DNA of 64,000 nucleotides from Actinacidiphila sp. DG2A-62 (lineage in GTDB: Bacteria > Actinomycetota > Actinomycetes > Streptomycetales > Streptomycetaceae): positions 3,167,001-3,231,000 of the forward strand of contig NZ_JAYMGI010000002.1 of assembly GCF_035825295.1 (NCBI RefSeq). Direction: 5' to 3'. Positions 59,341-64,000 of this stretch are shown here, piece after piece. The notes under the pieces were generated by a model. The model did no database searches. It was not told the origin of the DNA and saw nothing but the letters and a program-made list of their open reading frames with translations. Each line of letters opens with the position of its first letter. The stretch's first letter is position 1. Made by a program: the position numbers and the translations under genes.

Positions 59341-60230
59341 ATGCAAGCAGCCCCGACGTGGGACCCGCAACAGTACCTCCGGCACTCGACCCATCGCACC
59401 CGGCCGTTTCTCGACCTGCTGACCAGGATCACCGACCTGCCCGGGGGCGACGCGCCGCGGATCGCCGACATCGGGTGCGGCCCCGGCAACGTGACGGCGC
59501 TGCTCGCCGACCGCTGGCCCGGCGCGCGGATCACCGGGTTCGACAGCTCGCGCGAGATGCTGGCCGCCGCAGAGCACTACGCGGGGCCGACCGCGGGCGG
59601 CGGCAGCCTGGACTTCCGGCGGGCCGACGCGGCGCAGTGGACGCCCGAGGAGCCCTTCGACCTGATCGTCTCCAACGCGGCGCTGCAGTGGGTGCCCGGC
59701 CACGCCGACCGCTTCCCCGACTGGCTCGCCCGGCTGACCCCCGGCGGCGTCCTGGCCTTCCAGGTGCCGGGCAACTTCACCGCGCCCAGCCACGCGCTGC
59801 TGGACGAGCTGTGCGACACCCCGCGCTGGCGGGCCCGGCTGGACGGCCACGGCCGGCGCTACGTCCACATCCTCAGCCCGGCCGGCTATCTGGAGAAGCT
59901 CACCGAGTACGGCTGCGCGGACGCCGACGTGTGGGAGACCACCTACGTCCAGCTCCTCCAGGGCGAGGACCCGGTGCTGGAGTGGACCAAGGGCACCGCT
60001 CTGCGCCCGGTGCTCACCGCGCTGGACGAGGACCGCGAGGCGATCCGCGAGTTCGTCGGCCAGTACCGCGACCTGCTCCGCAAGGCGTACCCGGCCGGTC
60101 CGCACGGCACGGTCTTCCCGTTCCGCCGGATATTCGCGGTGGCCCGCGCGCCGCTGCACGACGCGTCCCCGGCCGGCGGCGCCCGGGCCGCGGGCCCGGC
60201 GTCAGGCGCGGACGCCGGGGGCCGGCGTGA
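59341..60230 (+). CDS. tam: Trans-aconitate 2-methyltransferase (probable frame break at the 3' end)
   Basis: The enzyme methylates trans-aconitate, which detoxifies a TCA-cycle inhibitor. SAM motif I is IADIGCGPGNVTALLADRWPG (about residues 41-60), followed by GFDSSREMLAAA and the family-typical NAALQWVPGHADRFPDWLARL. The C-terminal KAYPAGPHGTVFPFRRIFAVARA is also typical. The open frame would run far into the next gene; if one G is restored in the G run 60217-60221 the protein ends at the TGA of 60228-60230, giving about 296 residues and a 4-bp GTGA overlap with the VOC gene. GGGAG 8 nt upstream supports the ATG. Confidence 0.82.
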
Positions 60231-60598
60231 TCACCGGCCTGGACCACGTGCAGCTCGCCGCGCCGCCCGGCAGCGAGGAGGCGCTGCGGGCGTACTACGG
60301 CGGTGTGCTCGGCATGACCGAGCTGGCCAAGCCGCCGGTGCTGGCCGCGCGCGGCGGCTGCTGGTTCGCCGGCGGCGACGCGGTGCTGCACCTGGGGATC
60401 GAGCAGGACTTCCGGCCCGCGCGCAAGGCCCACCCGGGCCTGCGGGTCACCGGTATCCGCGACGTCGCCGAGCGGCTGGGCGGGCACGGCGTCGCCGTGG
60501 TGTGGGACGACGACCTGCCCGGGTACAGGCGGTTCTACGCCGAGGACCCGGTCGGCAACCGGCTGGAGTTCCTGGAGCCGGCGGCCGCGGCGGGCTGA
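60227..60598 (+). CDS. VOC (glyoxalase/dioxygenase-fold) family protein
   Basis: The 123-residue protein has the paired beta-alpha-beta-beta-beta modules of the vicinal oxygen chelate fold, starting ITGLDHVQLAAPPGSEEALRAYYGGVLGM. Candidate metal ligands are His 7 and the glutamates of HLGIEQDF and NRLEFLEP. Such proteins include glyoxalases and resistance proteins; the reaction is unknown. The GTG start overlaps the predicted end of tam by 4 bp, so it is coupled to that gene and probably under MarR control. Confidence 0.85.
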   Translation: MITGLDHVQLAAPPGSEEALRAYYGGVLGMTELAKPPVLAARGGCWFAGGDAVLHLGIEQDFRPARKAHPGLRVTGIRDVAERLGGHGVAVVWDDDLPGYRRFYAEDPVGNRLEFLEPAAAAG

Positions 60599-60644
60599 CG
60601 CCCCGGTGCGTGCGGCCGGCCGGGCGCGGGGCGACCCGGCCGGC

Positions 60645-60774
60645 CGTGCGCCGGTCAGCCCGTGCGCCGGTCAGCCCGTGCTCAGGGTCAGCCCGTGCTC
60701 AGGGTCAGCCCGTGCTCAGGATCGGCCCGTGCGCCGGTCAGCCTGTGCTCAGGGTCAGCCCGTGCTCAGGGTCA
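60645..60774. repeat. 17-bp tandem repeat array at the 3' end of the membrane-protein gene
   Basis: About seven units of GTCAGCCCGTGCTCAGG or the shorter GTGCGCCGGTCAGCCC variant lie between the VOC gene and the convergent gene. The last units encode the C-terminal TLSTG of that protein. Confidence 0.75.
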
Positions 60775-61258
60775 GGAACGCCGCCCCCAGCAGCGCCGCG
60801 CCCAGGACCGCGAGGGTCCAGGCGGTGCGGCGCATCCGCAGCCCACCGGCGACGACGACCGCGGCGAGCAGCAGGGCGCCGCCGAGCGGGACCCAGGCGA
60901 AGAAGACGCCGCCCCAGCCGGAGCGGACCGCGGTGTCCGTGCCGGGCTTGATGACCACCGGGACGCGGTCGCCGACGTGGTGGCGGACCGGCAGGCCGAC
61001 CGTGACCCGCGGCCGGGCGGTCGCCGACCCGTCGGGTGTGAACGGCCCGGTGCAGTCGGTGTCGCCGCAGTGGACGAGGGTGACGGTGCCGTGCTCGCGG
61101 CCCTTGGTCAGCATCACGTAGTGGGCGGTGCGCCAGGAGTCCCAGCCGCCGGAGACCACGATCAGCAGCGCGAGCAGCGCCGCGCCCACCACCCGCGCGA
61201 GCAGCACCAGCCCCCAGGCGCCCTCGGCGGCCCGCCGCGAACGGCTGCGTGTGACCAT
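60755..61258 (-). CDS. Small membrane protein of unknown function
   Basis: A 167-residue protein with transmembrane helices near residues 17-38, about 118-136 and about 142-162. The extracytoplasmic loop contains a cysteine pair (CGDTDC) and a VTVGLPVRHHVGDRVPVVIKPG segment similar to DUF3592-type loops. It is not recognised beyond that. The last residues are encoded by a tandem repeat, so the C-terminus is probably variable between strains. The ATG start lacks a clear ribosome site. It lies downstream of pth's 3' end on the same strand but 133 bp away. Confidence 0.7.
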   Translation of the reverse strand: MVTRSRSRRAAEGAWGLVLLARVVGAALLALLIVVSGGWDSWRTAHYVMLTKGREHGTVTLVHCGDTDCTGPFTPDGSATARPRVTVGLPVRHHVGDRVPVVIKPGTDTAVRSGWGGVFFAWVPLGGALLLAAVVVAGGLRMRRTAWTLAVLGAALLGAAFLTLSTG

Positions 61259-61391
61259 GCGGGCGATCTTTGGCCATGGCGTGCCGTCCGGTCAACCGCC
61301 GCGCGGGACGGCCACGTCCGCGCCCGGCGCCGACCGGACCGCCCTCCGGGTACGGCCCCGCGCGGGGCCCCCAGGGCGGCCCGGCGTCGGC

Positions 61392-61985
61392 TCAGCCGTT
61401 GTAGGCGCTCTGCGCCCGCTCCAGGCCCTCGGTGACCAGCGCCTCGACCGCGTCGGCCGCGCGGTCCACGAACCAGTCCAGGTCCTTGCGCTCGGCGGCC
61501 GAGAAGTCCTTGAGCACGAAGGCCGCCACGTCCATCCGGCCGGGCGGCCGGCCGATCCCGGCGCGCACCCGCAGGTAGTTCGCGCCGAGCGACTTGGTGA
61601 TGGACTTCAGGCCGTTGTGGCCGTTGTCGCCGCCGCCGAGCTTGAGCCGCAGCGTGCCGTAGTCGAGGTCCAGCTCGTCGTGGACCGCGACGATCCGCTC
61701 GGTGGGCGCCCGGTAGAACTCCTTGAGCGCGGTCACCGGTCCGCCGGACAGGTTCATGTACGACATCGGCTTGGCGAGCACCACCCGCTGCCCGGCCGGT
61801 CCCGGCGGGCCGATCCGCCCCTCGATCACCTGGGCCTGCGCCCTGCCGGACCGCTTGAACTTCCCGCCGACGCGCTCGGCGAGCAGGTCGGCCACCATGA
61901 AGCCGATGTTGTGCCGGTTGCCCGCGTACTCGGGGCCGGGGTTGCCCAGGCCCACCACCAGCCAGGGCCCTTCGGTGTCGCTCAT
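61392..61985 (-). CDS. pth: Peptidyl-tRNA hydrolase
   Basis: The 197-residue essential enzyme releases tRNA from peptidyl-tRNA dropped from ribosomes. It starts [21 protein letters not shown] with catalytic H25 and conserved N15, has [17 protein letters not shown] in [29 protein letters not shown] and the [10 protein letters not shown] segment. Length is standard. GGGAGAG lies about 7 nt before the ATG. It follows rplY on the minus strand, the usual prs-rplY-pth order. Confidence 0.97.
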   Translation of the reverse strand: MSDTEGPWLVVGLGNPGPEYAGNRHNIGFMVADLLAERVGGKFKRSGRAQAQVIEGRIGPPGPAGQRVVLAKPMSYMNLSGGPVTALKEFYRAPTERIVAVHDELDLDYGTLRLKLGGGDNGHNGLKSITKSLGANYLRVRAGIGRPPGRMDVAAFVLKDFSAAERKDLDWFVDRAADAVEALVTEGLERAQSAYNG

Positions 61986-62127
61986 CGGGTCTCTCCCTCA
62001 CGCGGCGGCTCGGACAGACGGCCGCCGCCGCACCCGCAGGGCACGACGGCGGCCGGCCGGTTCGTCGTGGATCGGGCCGTCCCCCGCGGTCCGGGCGGCG
62101 GCGGCCGATCGCGTCGGACCGACGGGA

Positions 62128-62748
62128 TCAGGCCTCGGCGGGGGCCTCGGCGGCCTCGGCGGACTCGCCCTCGGCGGCCTCCTCGCCCTCGCCCTCGGCG
62201 GCGGCCTCGACCTGGGCGGCGACGACCTGGATCACCACGGCGTCCTCGTCGACGGCCAGCGTGGCGCCCTTGGGCAGCTCCACGTCCTTGGCGAGGATGG
62301 AGGCGCCCGCCTCCAGGCCCTCGACGGAGACGGTGAAGCCCTCGGGGATGTGGGTGGCCTCGACCTCGACCGGCAGCGCGGCGAGGACGTGCTCCAGCAG
62401 GTTGCCGCCGGGGGCCAGCTCGCCCTCGGAGACGACCGGGACCTCGACGGTGACCTTCTCGCCGCGCTTGACCGACAGCAGGTCGACGTGCTCCAGGAAG
62501 CCCTTCAGCGGGTCGCGCTGCACGGCCTTGGGGATGACCAGCTCGGAGGTGCCGCCGATCTCCAGCGAGATCAGGACGTTCGGCGTGCGCAGCGCGAGCA
62601 GCAGCTCGTGGCCGGGGACGGTGACGTGCTTGGGGTCCGCGCCGTGGCCGTAGATGACGGCGGGGACCTGGTTGGCGCGGCGCACCCGGCGGGCGGCGCC
62701 CTTGCCGAACTCGGTGCGCACCTCGGCGGCGATCTTGACCTCGGCCAT
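62128..62748 (-). CDS. rplY: 50S ribosomal protein L25 (general stress protein Ctc type)
   Basis: The 206-residue long form of L25 binds 5S rRNA. The N-terminal L25 domain (KIAAEVRTEFGKGAARRVRRANQVPAVIYGHG) is followed by the TL5/Ctc C-terminal beta domain and an acidic Ala/Glu tail. The ATG in MAEVKI has GAGGAG 9 nt upstream. It lies between prs and pth on the minus strand. Confidence 0.96.
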   Translation of the reverse strand: MAEVKIAAEVRTEFGKGAARRVRRANQVPAVIYGHGADPKHVTVPGHELLLALRTPNVLISLEIGGTSELVIPKAVQRDPLKGFLEHVDLLSVKRGEKVTVEVPVVSEGELAPGGNLLEHVLAALPVEVEATHIPEGFTVSVEGLEAGASILAKDVELPKGATLAVDEDAVVIQVVAAQVEAAAEGEGEEAAEGESAEAAEAPAEA

Positions 62749-62990
62749 GTCGCTCAACTCCTCGTGTGTGGAAGGGCTCGTGCGGAAGAGCACGATCGGG
62801 TCGCCCGACCCACGACAGGCCGTTCTCCTAGGAGTCTCCTGCGAGCTGTCCACGAGGAGCGCGTCGATAACGGAGATCCGCCGGACACGCGTCCGGGGCC
62901 TCCCTCGCCGAGCAACGCGGACAGCGTAACCGGCGGGCGGGCCCCGGACGAAATCGATCAGTGCGGGCCGGCCGGCGGCGGACCGGCCGA

Positions 62991-63013
62991 CGCGGGCCCC
63001 GGACGGGCCCGCG
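62991..63013 (-). terminator. Terminator hairpin at the prs 3' end
   Basis: CGCGGGCCC at 62991-62999 and GGGCCCGCG at 63005-63013 form a perfect 9-bp stem with a 5-nt loop, 3 nt after the prs stop codon. A second weak pair (CTCCTAGGAG, 62824-62833) lies nearer rplY. Confidence 0.75.
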
Positions 63014-63016
63014 CGG

Positions 63017-63994
63017 TCAGTGCGCGCCCTCGAAGAGGCTGGTGACCGAGCCGTCCTCGAAGACCTCGCGGACGGCGTTGGCGATGGTCGGCGCCATCGA
63101 CAGCACGGTGATCTTGTCCAGGTCCAGCTGCCCGGGCGTGGGCAGCGTGTCGGTCAGCACGAACTCGCTGACCTTGGAGTTCTTCAGCCGGTCGGCCGCC
63201 GGGCCGGAGAGCACGCCGTGCGTGGCGGTGACGATGACGTCCTCGGCGCCGCTGGCGAACAGCGCGTCGGCGGCGGCGCAGATGGTGCCCGCGGTGTCGA
63301 TCATGTCGTCCACCAGCACGCACACCCGGCCGCGCACGTCGCCGACCACCTCGTGCACCTTGACCTGGTTGGCGACGTCGGGGTCGCGGCGCTTGTGCAC
63401 GATGGCCAGCGGCGCGCCGAGCCGGTCGCACCAGCGGTCGGCGACCCGGACCCGGCCGGCGTCCGGCGAGACCACGGTGAGCTTGGTGCGGTCGACCTTG
63501 GCGCCCACGTAGTCGGCGAGGATCGGCAGCGCGAACAGGTGGTCCACCGGGCCGTCGAAGAAGCCCTGGATCTGGTCGGTGTGCAGGTCGACGGTGAGGA
63601 TGCGGTCGGCGCCCGCGGTCTTGAACAGGTCGGCCATCAGCCGGGCCGAGATCGGCTCGCGGCCGCGGTGCTTCTTGTCCTGCCGGGCGTAGCCGTAGAA
63701 CGGCACGATCACGGTGATGCTCCGCGCGGAGGCCCGCTTCAGAGCGTCGATCATGATCAGCTGTTCCATGATCCACTGGTTGATCGGGTTGGTGTGGCTC
63801 TGGATCAGGAAGCAGTCGGCGCCGCGCGCCGACTCCTCGAACCGCACGTAGATCTCGCCGTTGGCGAAATCGAAGGCGCGGGTGGGCACCAGCTCCACGT
63901 CCAGCTCGTGGGCCACCGCCTCCGCCAGATCGGGGTGGGCGCGGCCGGAGAAGAGCATCAGCTTCTTCTCACCGGTCGTCTTGATCCCGGTCAC
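63017..63994 (-). CDS. prs: Ribose-phosphate pyrophosphokinase (PRPP synthetase)
   Basis: The 325-residue enzyme makes PRPP from ribose 5-phosphate and ATP for nucleotide, histidine and tryptophan synthesis. ATP-loop FANGEIYVRFEES near 43-55, catalytic flexible-loop region PFYGYARQDKKHRGREPISA near 98-117, metal-binding TVDLHTDQIQGFF, and the PRPP signature VCVLVDDMIDTAGTICAAADAL near 225. The GTG start at 63994 is only 6 nt from the window edge, so its ribosome site and the upstream gene cannot be seen. From memory glmU lies upstream in streptomycetes. Confidence 0.97.
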   Translation of the reverse strand: MTGIKTTGEKKLMLFSGRAHPDLAEAVAHELDVELVPTRAFDFANGEIYVRFEESARGADCFLIQSHTNPINQWIMEQLIMIDALKRASARSITVIVPFYGYARQDKKHRGREPISARLMADLFKTAGADRILTVDLHTDQIQGFFDGPVDHLFALPILADYVGAKVDRTKLTVVSPDAGRVRVADRWCDRLGAPLAIVHKRRDPDVANQVKVHEVVGDVRGRVCVLVDDMIDTAGTICAAADALFASGAEDVIVTATHGVLSGPAADRLKNSKVSEFVLTDTLPTPGQLDLDKITVLSMAPTIANAVREVFEDGSVTSLFEGAH

Positions 63995-64000
63995 TGCACC

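Noticed and set aside
59341-60951. A 536-residue C-terminally extended trans-aconitate methyltransferase
   Set aside because: Past about residue 296 the frame overlaps the VOC gene and a tandem repeat and has no recognisable domain; a missing base in a G run explains it.

Overview
The window is high-GC (well over 70 % by eye), uses almost only G/C in third codon positions, starts genes with GTG as readily as ATG, and carries a tRNA-Leu(UAA) of the bldA type, Rpf-like wall hydrolases behind a c-di-AMP riboswitch, Rex-type operators and a DasR-type operator. This points to Streptomyces or a close relative (Streptomycetaceae). From memory, much of the order (ppx - DUF501 - divIC/ftsB - eno - rpfA - rpfC - CYP107 - mazG - SurA-like lipoprotein ... 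mfd - ABC exporter ... prs - rplY - pth ... ppc) matches the core of the S. coelicolor chromosome around SCO3077-SCO3127, so this is mainly core chromosome. I see no IS element, prophage, CRISPR array or attachment site.

Layout. 1-5.2 kb: a MatB-like malonyl-CoA synthetase, an MMPL exporter with its own promoter and operator, and an RpiR-type regulator. 5.5-11.7 kb: cystathionine beta-synthase, a secreted SGNH esterase, a Rex-controlled type II NADH dehydrogenase and a cyclopropane-fatty-acid-synthase-like methyltransferase. 12 kb: bldA, convergent with an orphan Prim-Pol gene. 13-18 kb: a BI-1 membrane protein, small hypotheticals, an anchored protein with a collagen-like stretch, and a thiolase. 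18-28.7 kb: a long minus-strand run (HNH lipoprotein, SurA-like lipoprotein, MazG, P450, RpfC, RpfA, enolase, FtsB, DUF501, Ppx). 29-35.6 kb: a methyltransferase, a tandem pair of DUF2079 membrane proteins, a GH19 chitinase and a sortase-substrate surface protein. 35.6-42.9 kb: mfd and a MacB-like ABC exporter.

43.1-50.7 kb is the most unusual stretch. It has a SUKH-3 protein overlapping a YwqJ-type deaminase, two related lipoproteins, a WHH-nuclease/SUKH-1 fusion, and a ~1,019-residue protein joining an Imm35/YrhB domain, a proline-rich repeat linker, a deaminase-like domain and a SUKH-4 domain. These are domains of polymorphic toxin-immunity systems, but here they are fused in cis and lack export signals. 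It is followed by a decayed TetR remnant, a DivIVA/Scy-like coiled-coil protein, an 81-bp tandem repeat array and a histidine kinase. 54.7-64 kb holds housekeeping genes (ppc, pth, rplY, prs), a LuxR-type response regulator with an inserted receiver domain, and a MarR / trans-aconitate methyltransferase / VOC group.

At least ten frame breaks were found, most of them one missing base in a G or C run, in genes that include the conserved ppc, mfd and ppx. They most likely are uncorrected sequencing errors rather than pseudogenes, so the affected genes are annotated as whole coding regions with the break position stated. A by-eye scan found no in-frame TTA codon in the annotated genes, so bldA has no obvious target inside the window. 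Locus numbers and regulon facts are recalled from the literature, not looked up.
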